NCBI RefSeq assembly: GCF_003065425.1
Contig: NZ_CP026949.1
Coordinates: 1,798,001-1,862,000 of the forward strand
Length of the DNA: 64,000 bases
DNA from: Mycetocola zhujimingii
Lineage (GTDB): Bacteria; Actinomycetota; Actinomycetes; Actinomycetales; Microbacteriaceae
Reading direction: 5' to 3'
Part shown: piece after piece, positions 54,525 through 64,000 of the stretch
How positions within the stretch are numbered: the stretch's first letter is position 1
Layout of the letters: each line of letters opens with the position of its first letter
Translations under genes and position numbers: made by a program
Notes under the pieces: model-generated
What the model saw: the letters and a program-made list of their open reading frames with translations, nothing else
Database searches by the model: none
Told to the model about the DNA's origin: nothing

Positions 54525-56609
54525 ATGACTTCTGCCGGCGCACCGCGCTCCCTCGGAGTGCACCTGACCTCGCACGGTGGAGAGCTCAGGGTGTGGTCCG
54601 CCTCTGCCCAGCAGCTCGAGCTCGTGCTGTTCGACCCCAAGGATCCCACCTGGGTCACCAAGACCGTGCCGCTCGAACGTGGAGACTCCGACGTGTGGTC
54701 TGTTCGGTCACGATCGCTGAAAGCCGGAACGCGATACGCGGTGCGCGCCACCGGCCCCGATGGCCCGACTCACGCCTTCGACCCATCGACGCTTCTCATC
54801 GAGCCGTACTCGAAGGGCCTCGTCCGGATCGCTCCCGGTCAGTACCGCTCCGTCGTCGTCGACGGCACTTTCGACTGGGGCGGAGTGGAGAAGCCGAAGG
54901 TCCCCCTCGACACCACGGTGATCTACGAGGCGCACGCCCGGGGTATCTCCAAGCTCAATACCTCGATACCGGAGCACCTTCGGGGAAGCTACGCCGGCAT
55001 CGCGCACCCCGCGACGATCGGGTACCTGAAGGACCTCGGCGTCACGAGCGTCGAACTCCTCCCCGTTCACGCGTTCACCTCCGAGCAACGGCTCGTCAGG
55101 CAGGGCCTCGTCAACTACTGGGGCTACAACACCCTCAACTTCTTCACCCCGCATCCGCCATACGCGTCCAAGGCAGCACAGGCTGAAGGACCGGATGCCA
55201 TCCTCCGTGAGTTCAAGGGCATGGTCAGGCTTCTGCACGAGGCCGGCATCGAGGTCATCCTCGATGTTGTGTACAACCACACGGCGGAGGAGGGCAGGAA
55301 GGGTCCGACAACGAGCCTTCGCGGAATCGACAACGACGCCTACTACCGGCAGACCGCTGACGGCACCTACATCGATGTCACGGGCTGCGGCAACAGTGTG
55401 AACACCGCCCATCCCGCCGCGCGTCAGCTGGTCCTTGATTCGCTCAAATACTGGGCAAACGACCTGCAGATCGACGGTTTCCGCTTCGACCTCGCCGTGA
55501 CGCTCGGGCGGGAGGCGAACCACGAGTTCTCCGCTGGGTCTGAACTGATCAACGACATCATCACCGACCCGGCCCTCGCAGGCGTGAAGATGATCGCGGA
55601 GCCGTGGGATGTCGGCGCCGGCGGTTGGCAGACGGGGCACTTCCCCCGCGGCTGGAGCGAGTGGAACGACAGATACCGTGACCGCGCCCGCAACTTCTGG
55701 CTCTCCGACATCGACTACGCGCGGAGGGCGAGCCAGGCACCGGTCGGCATCGGTGGCTTCGCGACGCGACTGGCCGGGTCAAGCAACACCTTCTCACCCG
55801 ACCGCGGCCCGCTCGCGTCGGTCAACTTCATCACCGCCCACGACGGGTTCACCCTCGCCGACCTCGTGTCGTACGACATCAAACACAACATCGGCAACGG
55901 TGAATCGAACCGTGACGGGACTGACAACAACCGGTCGTTCAACCACGGTGCCGAGGGGCCGACCGCCGACGTGACGATTCTCGAGACGCGCAGAAAGGCC
56001 ATGCGCAACCTGCTCGGAACCCTGCTGCTGTCGGCCGGCATCCCGATGATCACGGCCGGTGACGAGTTCGGGCGCACCCAGCGGGGAAACAACAACGCGT
56101 ACTGCCACGACTCCGAGCTGACCTGGCTCGGCTCTCCTGTCGATGGGTGGCAACGCAACCTGTTCGAGCACTCGAAGAGACTCATCGAACTCAGGCGGCA
56201 GAATCCGGCGCTGCGGCCGACGCGATTCGGACGCTCAGGAGAGGTGATCCCGAGCGCGAACCAGATGGACTGGTACGACGCATCGGGCAACACCATGAGC
56301 GGCCACGACTGGGAGAGCGCACGCAACCGCACGCTGCAGTACGTGGCGTCCTCGACGCCGGAGTTCGAAGACTTCAACCGGATACTCCTCATCATCCACG
56401 GGGTGGAAGACGGGATCACGGTGACACTCCCCCGGCATCCGGGAGTCTCGCGGTACGAACTTCTCTGGCGAAGCAACGATGAAACACCGGTGATGGATGC
56501 CGTCGGCTCGGCACCAGGAGACAGAATCGAGATCGCACCCACATCGATGCAACTGTTCCTCGCGGTCTCCGACGACGGCGGCGGAGAGAGCGACGAAAGC
56601 CACGGCTGA
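54525..56609 (+). CDS. glgX: glycogen debranching enzyme GlgX
   Basis: A 694-residue GH13 isoamylase-type enzyme. The N-terminal CBM48-like domain occupies about 1-115. The catalytic barrel has nucleophile Asp322 (GFRFDLAV), acid/base Glu359 (MIAEPWDVG) and stabilising Asp in ITAHDGFTLADLV, with DVVYNHTAEEG preceding. It removes short branches left by glycogen phosphorylase. The start lies close to the divergent desulfurase gene (60 bases). The longer frame upstream is antisense. The sequence after its stop is a repeat array leading into ybaK. Confidence 0.96.
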   Translation: MTSAGAPRSLGVHLTSHGGELRVWSASAQQLELVLFDPKDPTWVTKTVPLERGDSDVWSVRSRSLKAGTRYAVRATGPDGPTHAFDPSTLLIEPYSKGLVRIAPGQYRSVVVDGTFDWGGVEKPKVPLDTTVIYEAHARGISKLNTSIPEHLRGSYAGIAHPATIGYLKDLGVTSVELLPVHAFTSEQRLVRQGLVNYWGYNTLNFFTPHPPYASKAAQAEGPDAILREFKGMVRLLHEAGIEVILDVVYNHTAEEGRKGPTTSLRGIDNDAYYRQTADGTYIDVTGCGNSVNTAHPAARQLVLDSLKYWANDLQIDGFRFDLAVTLGREANHEFSAGSELINDIITDPALAGVKMIAEPWDVGAGGWQTGHFPRGWSEWNDRYRDRARNFWLSDIDYARRASQAPVGIGGFATRLAGSSNTFSPDRGPLASVNFITAHDGFTLADLVSYDIKHNIGNGESNRDGTDNNRSFNHGAEGPTADVTILETRRKAMRNLLGTLLLSAGIPMITAGDEFGRTQRGNNNAYCHDSELTWLGSPVDGWQRNLFEHSKRLIELRRQNPALRPTRFGRSGEVIPSANQMDWYDASGNTMSGHDWESARNRTLQYVASSTPEFEDFNRILLIIHGVEDGITVTLPRHPGVSRYELLWRSNDETPVMDAVGSAPGDRIEIAPTSMQLFLAVSDDGGGESDESHG

Positions 56610-56610
56610 C

Positions 56611-56714
56611 GCTGACACTGGCGCCGGAGACACTGGCCGGGAGACACTGCCCGGGAGACACTGGCCCGGGAGACACTGGCCCGCAAACGCGACGCAAGGA
56701 GACACCGTGGCCCG
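56611..56714 (+). repeat. tandem GGAGACACTGGCCCG repeats leading into the ybaK ribosome-binding site
   Basis: Units of 14 or 15 bases start at 56626, 56640, 56654 and 56669, with a weaker one at 56611. Each reads approximately GGAGACACTGGCCCG. The actual ybaK initiation region at 56698-56714, GGAGACACCGTGGCCCG, is the same sequence with an extra CG that creates the GTG start. The array fills the 97-base glgX-ybaK spacer. Confidence 0.85.
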
Positions 56715-57198
56715 CAAGGAGAAATCAGCACAGACGCCGGCGACGGCGATGCTTCTCGCCAGGGGCATCCCATTCGCGCCGCATCCGTATGAGCATGACC
56801 CCGCAGCCGCCGGGTACGGCCTCGAAGCGGCCACCGCGCTCGGGGTTCCACCGACGCGGGTTTTCAAGACGCTGCTCGCAGACGTCGACGGTTCTCTCGT
56901 TGTCGCCGTCGTTCCCGTCGCCGCTCAACTCGACCTCAAAGCGCTCGCCGCTGCCGTCGGGGGCAAGAAGGCCGCGATGGCCGATCCCCGGCTCGCCGAA
57001 CGCAAGACCGGTTACGTCGTCGGCGGAATCAGTCCGATCGGCCAGAAGACACGACTCGCCACGGTGATTGACGCGTCCGCCGCCACCCATGAGACGGTTT
57101 TCGTCTCGGGCGGGCGGCGAGGGTTCGACATTGAACTCGCCCCAGACGACCTGGTCTCCGTCACGCACGGTGAGTACAGGGCGATTGCCCGGACCTAG
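56707..57198 (+). CDS. ybaK: Cys-tRNA(Pro) deacylase YbaK / prolyl-tRNA editing protein
   Basis: A 163-residue member of the YbaK/EbsC family that clears Cys mischarged onto tRNA(Pro). Typical segments are TRVFKTLLADVDGSLVVAVVP with the conserved Lys, GGKKAAMAD, GYVVGGISPIGQK and HETVFVSGGRRGFDIEL. Start is GTG 56707 with AAGGAGACACC, set off by the repeat array. Its stop overlaps that of the convergent glgP (CTAG). It interrupts the glucan genes but could be co-transcribed with glgX. Confidence 0.94.
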   Translation: MARKEKSAQTPATAMLLARGIPFAPHPYEHDPAAAGYGLEAATALGVPPTRVFKTLLADVDGSLVVAVVPVAAQLDLKALAAAVGGKKAAMADPRLAERKTGYVVGGISPIGQKTRLATVIDASAATHETVFVSGGRRGFDIELAPDDLVSVTHGEYRAIART

Positions 57199-59765
57199 CT
57201 GGCGGTACTGATCAAGCCGAGTTCTGCCGGGCTCGCGAGCAGGTCGTTCTTCGGCACGATCCGAACACTGTAGCCAAAGCCGCCTGGCCGCCTGAGCCGT
57301 ACCGACCCCGTGAAAAGGCTCGTGCCCTCCGACTGGTCAGTCGACCTGTCCGGGTCGAGCTCGATCTCGAGGTCCTGGGTGCGAGTGTCGTGAAGCTCGT
57401 CGTCCCCGGTCCTGCTCTGGCCGTAGACGACCTGTACGGCGACGTCGTCTGGGGAGAGCGTGCCGAGGCGAACCGTCGCACGAAGCCGCAGCTCGTCGCC
57501 CACCTGGGGTGTCGCGTCGAGTCCGCCGGATTCCACGTGAACGATGCTGACGTCTGGCCACGCCGCGGTGACGCGTCGTTTCCATTCGGCGAGCGCCCTC
57601 GCGGCACGATAGCCATCGTGGCGAAGAACAGCCTGGCTCGAATACGCGGGGACGTAGAGTTCAGCGACGTACTGCCGCACCATGCGGTCCGCGGTGAGCC
57701 GTGGAGACAGGGTCGCAAGGGTGTGCCTCACGTGTCCGAGCCAGCGCTCGGGGTCACCCGACTCATTCCTCTCGTAGAACAACGGGGCGATCTGGTGCTC
57801 GATCAATTCGTACATGGCGTTTGCCTCGAGCCGGTCCCGCTCGACCGGATCCGTTGTCGCGGCGGACGGGATTGCCCAGCCGTTCTCGCCGTCGAAGAAC
57901 TCGTCCCACCAGCCGTCGAGAATCGACAGGTTGAGCGTTCCATTGAGTGCCGCTTTCATCCCGCTCGTCCCGCATGCCTCGAACGGCCGAAGCGGATTAT
58001 TGAGCCAGATGTCTGTGCCCGGGTAAAGCTTTTGCGCCATCGAGATGTCGTAGTCGGGGAGGAACACGATGCGCTGGCGCACCTCGGGGTCGCTCGCGAA
58101 TTCGACGACCTTCTGGATCAGCCGTTTTCCCTCTTCGTCTGCGGGGTGAGACTTGCCAGCGATGACGATCTGCACCGGGCGGTCGGGGTCGGTGAGGAGC
58201 CGCTTCAGCCGGTCGGTGTCATGGAGCATGAGGGTGAGCCGCTTGTAGGTCGGCACCCGCCTCGCAAAACCGATGGTGAGCACATCGGGGTCGAGGATCG
58301 TTGAAAGCCAGTTCGGTGCGAGCCCTCCCGGGTTCTGCTCGTTCCACGCCCTGGTCACCCGGCGTCGTGCGTCGGCGACCAGTTCCGCTCTCATGACGTT
58401 TCGGGTTTCCCACAGGGCGGAGGTCGACAGCTGGGGGCTGGTCCAGTCGGCGTGCGCGGTCTCCGGGTTACCCCAGGTCGCCTCGGCGAGCGCCGTGAGT
58501 TCGGGTGATGTCCAGCTCGGTGCGTGGACACCGTTGGTGATCGACGTAATCGGCACATCGTTCGCGTCGAATCCGGGCCAGAGCGACGAGAACATGCCGC
58601 GGCTCACCGAGCCGTGCAGCTTCGACACTCCATTGGCACGCTGCGCGAGGCGAAGACCCATGACGGCCATGTTGAACGCGCCACCCGGCGCTCCGGTTTC
58701 GCTCCCGAGCGCGAGGATGTCATCGACCGATACTCCGGGAAGAAGATCGGCGTCGAAGTAGAGCCTCACCAGATCTGAGGAAAACCTGTCAATGCCGGCA
58801 GGGACAGGGGTGTGAGTGGTGAAGACCGTTCCGGCCCGAACGGTCTGGAGGGCTTCGTCGAAGCTGAGACCGCCACGAATCAGGTCGCCGATACGCTCGA
58901 GCCCGAGGAAACCGGCGTGTCCCTCGTTGCTGTGGAACACATCGGGCTGACCGACTCCGGTCTGCTCGGTCCAGGCACGGATGGCTCGCACGCCGCCGAT
59001 GCCCAGGAGGAGTTCCTGCTGCAGCCTGTGCTCCTCTGAACCGCCGTACAGACGGTCGGTAACCCGGCTGAGGTCGTCGGTGTTCTCCGGAATGTCTGTG
59101 TCGAGCAGCAGCAGTGTCACCCGTCCAACCGCGGCGACCCAGACCCGAGCGCTCAGGACCCGATCGTCGGGGAGGCTCAGGGTGATCACAACGGGGCTCG
59201 AGTCCGGCTGGCGCAGCACCCGCAGCGGGAGGCCGTCAGGGTCGAGAACCGGATACGTCTCCTGCTGCCAGCCGTCAGGCGACAGGGACTGGCTGAAGTA
59301 ACCCGCCCGGTAGAAGAGTCCGACGGCAACGAGCGGCACGCCAAGGTCGGACGCGCTCTTGAGGTGGTCGCCCGCAAGGATGCCCAGTCCGCCCGAATAC
59401 TGCGGCAGTGCGGCGGCGATGCCGTACTCAGGCGAGAAGTAGGCGATCAGTCCAGGCTTTTCTCCCTCGAGCTCCTGGTACCAGCGCGGCTCGTGCAGGT
59501 ACCGCTCAAGATCGTCCCTGAGCGTGTTCGCCCGGTGCACGAACGCGTCGTCTGCGGCCAGTTCGTCGATGCGATCCTGGCTGATCTCTCCGAACAGGCT
59601 CATCGGATCATGCTGGTAATCCCGCCACGCTCCCGGCGAGATCTCGGAGAACAACTGTTGCGTGGGCAGATGCCATGCCCAGCGCAGGTTTCCCACGAGC
59701 GCTTCGAGCGCGGCGAGCCGCTCTGGCAGTGCCGGACGTACGGTAAATCGTCGAATAGCCTTCAC
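57195..59765 (-). CDS. glgP: alpha-glucan phosphorylase, GlgP (short actinobacterial type)
   Basis: An 856-residue GT35 phosphorylase releasing glucose 1-phosphate from alpha-1,4-glucan. The N-terminal DUF3417 region (LVGNLRWAWHLPTQQLF) marks the type common in actinobacteria and Thermus. The glucan site has SPEYGIAAALPQYSGGLGILAGD. PLP-linked Lys is in ACGTSGMKAALNGT (about 605). The C-terminal end carries RRPGGFGYSVRIVP. The ATG is divergent from glgE across 112 bases, and its stop shares CTAG with ybaK. Confidence 0.95.
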   Translation of the reverse strand: MKAIRRFTVRPALPERLAALEALVGNLRWAWHLPTQQLFSEISPGAWRDYQHDPMSLFGEISQDRIDELAADDAFVHRANTLRDDLERYLHEPRWYQELEGEKPGLIAYFSPEYGIAAALPQYSGGLGILAGDHLKSASDLGVPLVAVGLFYRAGYFSQSLSPDGWQQETYPVLDPDGLPLRVLRQPDSSPVVITLSLPDDRVLSARVWVAAVGRVTLLLLDTDIPENTDDLSRVTDRLYGGSEEHRLQQELLLGIGGVRAIRAWTEQTGVGQPDVFHSNEGHAGFLGLERIGDLIRGGLSFDEALQTVRAGTVFTTHTPVPAGIDRFSSDLVRLYFDADLLPGVSVDDILALGSETGAPGGAFNMAVMGLRLAQRANGVSKLHGSVSRGMFSSLWPGFDANDVPITSITNGVHAPSWTSPELTALAEATWGNPETAHADWTSPQLSTSALWETRNVMRAELVADARRRVTRAWNEQNPGGLAPNWLSTILDPDVLTIGFARRVPTYKRLTLMLHDTDRLKRLLTDPDRPVQIVIAGKSHPADEEGKRLIQKVVEFASDPEVRQRIVFLPDYDISMAQKLYPGTDIWLNNPLRPFEACGTSGMKAALNGTLNLSILDGWWDEFFDGENGWAIPSAATTDPVERDRLEANAMYELIEHQIAPLFYERNESGDPERWLGHVRHTLATLSPRLTADRMVRQYVAELYVPAYSSQAVLRHDGYRAARALAEWKRRVTAAWPDVSIVHVESGGLDATPQVGDELRLRATVRLGTLSPDDVAVQVVYGQSRTGDDELHDTRTQDLEIELDPDRSTDQSEGTSLFTGSVRLRRPGGFGYSVRIVPKNDLLASPAELGLISTAS

Positions 59766-59877
59766 GCGTTCAGCCTAGGCGCGCGGGCACGTGTGGCGTT
59801 AGCGGTCGGCCCTATTAGCTCGTGGCGGTTTGGTCAAGGCTCCTCGTCGATCGCGTATTCGCGGTACGGTCGGGGGT

Positions 59878-61944
59878 GTGGCGAAGAAAGTATCCAGCGC
59901 GGCGGCGGCGACAGCCCCGACTGCAGCAGACGTTAAATCCATAGCTCCCGTGTCCCGGATCGGACGCATCCCCGTTCTCGGAGTCTCCCCTGTCGTCTCG
60001 TGTGGCCGGTGGCCGGCACGAGGCTTCGTCGGCGAAGTCATACCGTTCGAGGCAACGGCGTTCCGCGAAGGTCACGACAGCATCGGGGTGGAGCTGTTGC
60101 TCACCGATCCTTCCGGGCGCACGACACGGCATCCGATGCATCTCGTAACCGTCGGACTCGACGACTACTCCGCACTTGCGCAGGTCACCGCGCAGGGAAC
60201 GTGGACGTTCCGCGTACGTGCCTACGCCGATGAGTGGGCGACCTGGCAGCACAACGCCGAGATCAAGATTCCCGCCGGCATCGACGTCGAGCTCATGTAC
60301 ACCATGGGTGCCGAGTTGCTCGTCGGTGCTGCGAAAGACAAGAACCGCCCGGTGCGCGAGCGCGATGCACTCGCCAGGGCGGCTGAGCTCCTGCTCGACA
60401 CCTCGATCGATGACGCTGCGCGGTTTGCTGTGCTCTCCGACCCGGAGATCGAACGCATCGTCAAGGTTCGCCCGATCAGCGGCATTGCGAGCGAATCGGA
60501 GACCGCCGAGATCCGGGTGGAGCGTTCCAGGGCCGGACTCGGTTCCTGGTACGAGTTCTTCCCCCGCTCGGAAGGCGCGAAGCAGCGCGAGGACGGCTCG
60601 TGGCAGTCTGGCACGTTCAGGACCGCCGCCAACCGCCTTGGACCCGTCGCCGACATGGGGTTCGATGTCGTCTACCTGCCCCCGATCCACCCCATCGGCA
60701 CGTCGTTCCGCAAGGGCCCCAACAACTCACTCACCCCGGGTGAGCACGACCCGGGTTCGCCGTGGGCCATCGGATCGCCCGCGGGCGGACACGACGCCAT
60801 CCACCCTGACCTCGGCACCGTCGACGACTTCACCTGGTTCATCAAGCAGGCAGCGCGTCACAATCTCGAGATCGCCATCGACCTCGCGCTCCAGGCCTCG
60901 CCAGACCACCCCTGGGTGACCACTCACCCCGAGTGGTTCACGACTCTGCCCGACGGATCAATCGCGTACGCGGAGAACCCGCCGAAGAAGTACCAGGACA
61001 TCTACCCGGTCAACTTCGACAACGACCCCGAGGGCATCCGCGCCGAAGTCCTCCGCATCGTCCGTTACTGGATTTCGCTCGGCGTGAAGATCTTCCGCGT
61101 CGACAACCCGCACACCAAGCCCGTCGAGTTCTGGGAGTGGCTGATCGCGACGGTCAACGCCGAGAGCCCGGATGTCGTCTTCCTCGCGGAGGCGTTCACC
61201 CGCCCGGCGATGATGCAGGCGCTCGCCCGTGTCGGGTTCCAGCAGAGCTACACGTACTTCACGTGGCGCAACACGAAGGAAGAACTCGAGGAGTTCTTCA
61301 CGAGCATCTCCAGCGAGACCGCCGACTTCCTGCGCCCCAACCTCTTCGTGAACACGCCGGACATCCTCACCGAGTACCTCCAGTTCGGCGGACCGGCCGC
61401 GTTCACCATCCGCGCTGCCCTCGCCGCGACCGCCGCTCCGACCTGGGGCGTCTACTCCGGATTCGAGCTGTTCGAGAACGTCGCGCGGCCCGGCTCAGAG
61501 GAGAACATCGACAACGAGAAGTACGAGTACAAGCCTCGCGACTTCGACGCAGCCGATGCGGCAGGAAAATCGCTCTCGGTCTACATCGGGATGCTGAACA
61601 AAATCCGCCGGGCGCACCCTGCGCTGCAGCAGCTGCGGAACCTCACCCTGCACTCGAGCAACGACGATTCCATCCTCGTGTACAGCAAGCACCTCGACGG
61701 TGCTTTCACACCGTCCGGTGCCGCCGACACGATCCTCGTTGTCGCCAATGTCGATCCGCACTCGGTGCGGGAGACCATGGTGCACCTCGACACGACGGCA
61801 TTCGGCATCGCGCCGGGAACGCCGTTCCGCGTCACCGACCTCATCACGGGCAACGCCTGGGAATGGGGAACCGACAACTTTGTCCGACTCGACGCCTTTG
61901 TCGAACCGGTACACATTTTCCACGTTGAGGAGCTCAACAAGTGA
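59878..61944 (+). CDS. glgE: alpha-1,4-glucan:maltose-1-phosphate maltosyltransferase GlgE
   Basis: A 688-residue GH13_3 enzyme that adds maltose from maltose 1-phosphate to a growing alpha-glucan. The nucleophile is Asp409 ([12 protein letters not shown]) and the acid/base Glu438 ([10 protein letters not shown]), at the spacing known for Streptomyces coelicolor GlgE. The N-terminal domain contains [12 protein letters not shown] and WPARGFVGE. The phosphate site region [14 protein letters not shown] is present. I take GTG 59878 as start; an in-frame TTG at 59830 is possible. It overlaps glgB by four bases (GTGA), so the two are coupled. TreS/Pep2 are not in the window. Confidence 0.95.
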   Translation: MAKKVSSAAAATAPTAADVKSIAPVSRIGRIPVLGVSPVVSCGRWPARGFVGEVIPFEATAFREGHDSIGVELLLTDPSGRTTRHPMHLVTVGLDDYSALAQVTAQGTWTFRVRAYADEWATWQHNAEIKIPAGIDVELMYTMGAELLVGAAKDKNRPVRERDALARAAELLLDTSIDDAARFAVLSDPEIERIVKVRPISGIASESETAEIRVERSRAGLGSWYEFFPRSEGAKQREDGSWQSGTFRTAANRLGPVADMGFDVVYLPPIHPIGTSFRKGPNNSLTPGEHDPGSPWAIGSPAGGHDAIHPDLGTVDDFTWFIKQAARHNLEIAIDLALQASPDHPWVTTHPEWFTTLPDGSIAYAENPPKKYQDIYPVNFDNDPEGIRAEVLRIVRYWISLGVKIFRVDNPHTKPVEFWEWLIATVNAESPDVVFLAEAFTRPAMMQALARVGFQQSYTYFTWRNTKEELEEFFTSISSETADFLRPNLFVNTPDILTEYLQFGGPAAFTIRAALAATAAPTWGVYSGFELFENVARPGSEENIDNEKYEYKPRDFDAADAAGKSLSVYIGMLNKIRRAHPALQQLRNLTLHSSNDDSILVYSKHLDGAFTPSGAADTILVVANVDPHSVRETMVHLDTTAFGIAPGTPFRVTDLITGNAWEWGTDNFVRLDAFVEPVHIFHVEELNK

Positions 61945-64000
61945 CAGACCCGAACACGCCGACACCGAAGACGCCGGTCCCCCCGGTAACGCCGAAGACG
62001 CCCGCAACACCGGCAACACCGGCGACGCCCGAACGTCAGGCGGCGCCGACGACCCCGGTCACCTCGGCGCCTGCAACCCGGAACCCGCTGAACGCGGATA
62101 CCCCGTCGACGACGGATGCCACACCACCGAAATCGGACGCCAGCACGTCGAAGGCGGATGCCACCCCGCCGAAGCCCGATGCCGTCACGGGCACACCCAC
62201 GCCATCGACCGCTGACGTTGTGCCGCCCAAGGCCGATGCCGGTGCCGATGTCGCGACCCGGGCTGCCGCGCCGGTTCCGGTCCCCGAGACCGACGTCCTT
62301 GAGGCGGTCTCTGCCGGTGCTTACCGCGACCCGCACGCGGTCCTTGGACAGCACACGTTCGGCTCTGAGTCGGTCATCCGCGTCCTTCGGCCGTTCGCGT
62401 CATCCGTCACCGCGATCCTCTCCGATGGAGAAGAGGTGCAGCTCGAGCACCTCTACGGCGGCATCTGGGCAGGCACGCACTCCAACGGCTTCGCCGATTA
62501 CCGTGTGCGCGCAACGTACGAGGACGGCGGGGCATGGACCTCAGACGACCCGTACCGCTTCCCGCCGACGATCGGCGAACTCGACCTTCACCTCATCGGT
62601 GAGGGCAGGCACGAGGAGCTGTGGCACGCACTCGGTGCCCGCCTCACGACCCACTCCGCCTACGGCGACCCCGTCGAGGGAACAGCGTTCACCGTGTGGG
62701 CACCGCACGCTCGCGCCGTCCGGGTCATCGGCGAGTTCAACGGCTGGCACGGCCTGTCCCACGCCATGCGCACCATGGGGCCGACCGGCGTCTGGGAACT
62801 CTTCGTCCCTGACGTTGCTGCCGGCGCGAAGTACAAGTTCGAGATTCTGACCGCGAACGGTGAGTGGGTGCAGCGCGCAGACCCGATGGCCAGGTTTACG
62901 GAGATCCCGCCGCTCACGGCATCCGTCGTCGGTGAATCGACGCACACCTGGAACGACTCAGCGTGGCTCGAGCGTCGCGCGGGCACAAACCCGCAGGACG
63001 GGCCGATGAGCATCTACGAGATGCACCTCGGCTCATGGCGCCCAGGCCTCGGCTACCGCGAAGTTGCCGAGCCATTAATCGAGTACATTCGCGCGCTCGG
63101 CTACACCCACGTAGAGTTCATGCCGCTGGCTGAGCACCCGTACGGCGGATCGTGGGGCTACCAGATCAGCGGCTACTACGCGCCGACGAGCCGCTTCGGC
63201 CACCCCGACGACCTCAAGTACCTGATCGACCAGCTGCACCAGGCCGGCATCGGCGTACTGATGGACTGGGTTCCAGGACACTTCGCCACCGACGAGTGGG
63301 CGCTCGGCCGCTTCGACGGACAGGCTCTCTACGAGCACTCGGATCCGCGCCTCGGCGAGCACAAGGACTGGGGCACGTATATCTTCAACTTCGGCGACAG
63401 CCAGGTGCGCAACTTCCTCGTTGCAAACGCGCTGTACTGGCTGGAGGAGTTCCACGTCGACGGTCTTCGCGTCGACGCCGTTGCATCGATGCTCTACCTC
63501 GACTACTCGAGGGAAGAGGGCCAGTGGGTGCCCAATGAGCACGGTGGCCGCGAGAACCTCCACGCCATCAGCCTGCTCCAGGAGGCGAATGCGACGGCGT
63601 ACAAGCGCAACCCCGGCATCGTGATGATCGCCGAGGAGTCGACGAGCTGGCCGGGAGTCACCAGGCCGACGTCGGCTGGCGGACTGGGCTTCGGCATCAA
63701 GTGGAACATGGGCTGGATGAACGACACCCTCCAGTACATGAAGGAAGACCCGATGTACCGCCAGTACCACCATGGCGAGCTGACGTTCACCTTCGTCTAT
63801 GCGTTCAGCGAGAACTTCCTCCTGCCGATCAGCCACGACGAGGTCGTGCACGGCAAGGGATCCCTCCTGACCCGGATGCCGGGAGACCACTGGCAGAAGC
63901 TCGCGAACGTTCGTGTGTTCCTCGCCTTCATGTGGGCGCACCCGGGCAAGCAGCTGCTGTTCATGGGACAGGAGTTCGGCCAGCCGTCCGAATGGTCTGA
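61941..64000 (+). CDS. glgB: 1,4-alpha-glucan branching enzyme GlgB (3' end outside the window)
   Basis: A GH13_9 branching enzyme running off the right edge after about 686 residues. The first about 115 residues are a Pro/Thr/Ala-rich low-complexity extension ([12 protein letters not shown] and repeats of DATPPK) before the usual N1 domain ([17 protein letters not shown]). A CBM48 domain follows ([20 protein letters not shown]). Catalytic Asp512 is in [11 protein letters not shown] and Glu565 in MIAEEST; the stabilising Asp is in [14 protein letters not shown] start overlaps the glgE stop. It creates alpha-1,6 branches on GlgE-made glucan. The extension is in frame and has genomic codon use. 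Confidence 0.95.
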   Translation, partial: MTDPNTPTPKTPVPPVTPKTPATPATPATPERQAAPTTPVTSAPATRNPLNADTPSTTDATPPKSDASTSKADATPPKPDAVTGTPTPSTADVVPPKADAGADVATRAAAPVPVPETDVLEAVSAGAYRDPHAVLGQHTFGSESVIRVLRPFASSVTAILSDGEEVQLEHLYGGIWAGTHSNGFADYRVRATYEDGGAWTSDDPYRFPPTIGELDLHLIGEGRHEELWHALGARLTTHSAYGDPVEGTAFTVWAPHARAVRVIGEFNGWHGLSHAMRTMGPTGVWELFVPDVAAGAKYKFEILTANGEWVQRADPMARFTEIPPLTASVVGESTHTWNDSAWLERRAGTNPQDGPMSIYEMHLGSWRPGLGYREVAEPLIEYIRALGYTHVEFMPLAEHPYGGSWGYQISGYYAPTSRFGHPDDLKYLIDQLHQAGIGVLMDWVPGHFATDEWALGRFDGQALYEHSDPRLGEHKDWGTYIFNFGDSQVRNFLVANALYWLEEFHVDGLRVDAVASMLYLDYSREEGQWVPNEHGGRENLHAISLLQEANATAYKRNPGIVMIAEESTSWPGVTRPTSAGGLGFGIKWNMGWMNDTLQYMKEDPMYRQYHHGELTFTFVYAFSENFLLPISHDEVVHGKGSLLTRMPGDHWQKLANVRVFLAFMWAHPGKQLLFMGQEFGQPSEWS

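Overview
The window is a stretch of chromosome from a GC-rich actinobacterium, most likely of the family Microbacteriaceae. The signs are the ClpP1P2-ClpX-trigger factor block, a mycothiol-type DsbA protein, the maltosyltransferase GlgE, a truncated haemoglobin of the GlbO type, GTG and TTG starts, a DUF222-HNH protein, and a strikingly frequent GGATGCC word. Almost everything is chromosomal core. I found no phage, insertion sequence, integrase, plasmid gene or CRISPR array.

Layout. 1-5.7 kb: the tail of an unknown acidic protein, a DUF222/HNH nuclease, an isochorismatase-like hydrolase, a DHA2 efflux pump and a methyltransferase. 5.9-10.4 kb: clpX, clpP2, clpP1, tig and tRNA-Pro, all on the minus strand. 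10.5-19.5 kb: tRNA-Gly, a small membrane protein, a gamma carbonic anhydrase-like protein, a giant zinc-ribbon membrane protein, a multicopper oxidase divergent from a Dps ferritin, and an amidohydrolase. 19.5-25.9 kb: nei, rpiB and a DsbA-like protein on the minus strand, then pepN, mscS and glbO on the plus strand. Together with the clp block this follows the gene order of the Mycobacterium tuberculosis Rv2457c-Rv2470 region. 26-36 kb: a flavoprotein dehydrogenase, tesB, ettA, a lipoprotein, ssb, an aldo/keto reductase, small unknown proteins and nadE.

35.8-44.5 kb: tRNA-Arg, orn, tRNA-His, a zincin peptidase, a degenerate D,D-carboxypeptidase-like protein, a thiamine-type ECF transporter operon (ykoE, fused ATPase, T component, kinase) under a TPP riboswitch, a GerW-like protein, dinB and an unknown gene. 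44.5-54.5 kb: gatCAB with overlapping start and stop codons, fadD, and a cysteine desulfurase, mnmA and ligA series. 54.5-64 kb: alpha-glucan genes glgX, ybaK, glgP, glgE and glgB; the window ends inside glgB.

How the parts cooperate. ClpP1P2/ClpX and trigger factor form a protein-quality module. The cysteine desulfurase should supply sulfur to MnmA for tRNA thiolation, and GatCAB makes Gln/Asn-tRNA. GlgE elongates and GlgB branches glucan, while GlgP and GlgX break it down. Multicopper oxidase and Dps share a divergent control region and are plausibly a metal and oxidative stress pair.

The most unusual items are: a penicillin-binding-protein-like gene that has lost its catalytic serine and KTG box; an Rv2466c-type DsbA protein with CPWA instead of CPWC; a tandem array upstream of ybaK that looks like multiplied copies of its own ribosome-binding site; a perfect-period 16-bp tandem array between ssb and a lipoprotein gene; and a kinase translationally coupled to the thiamine ECF transporter.
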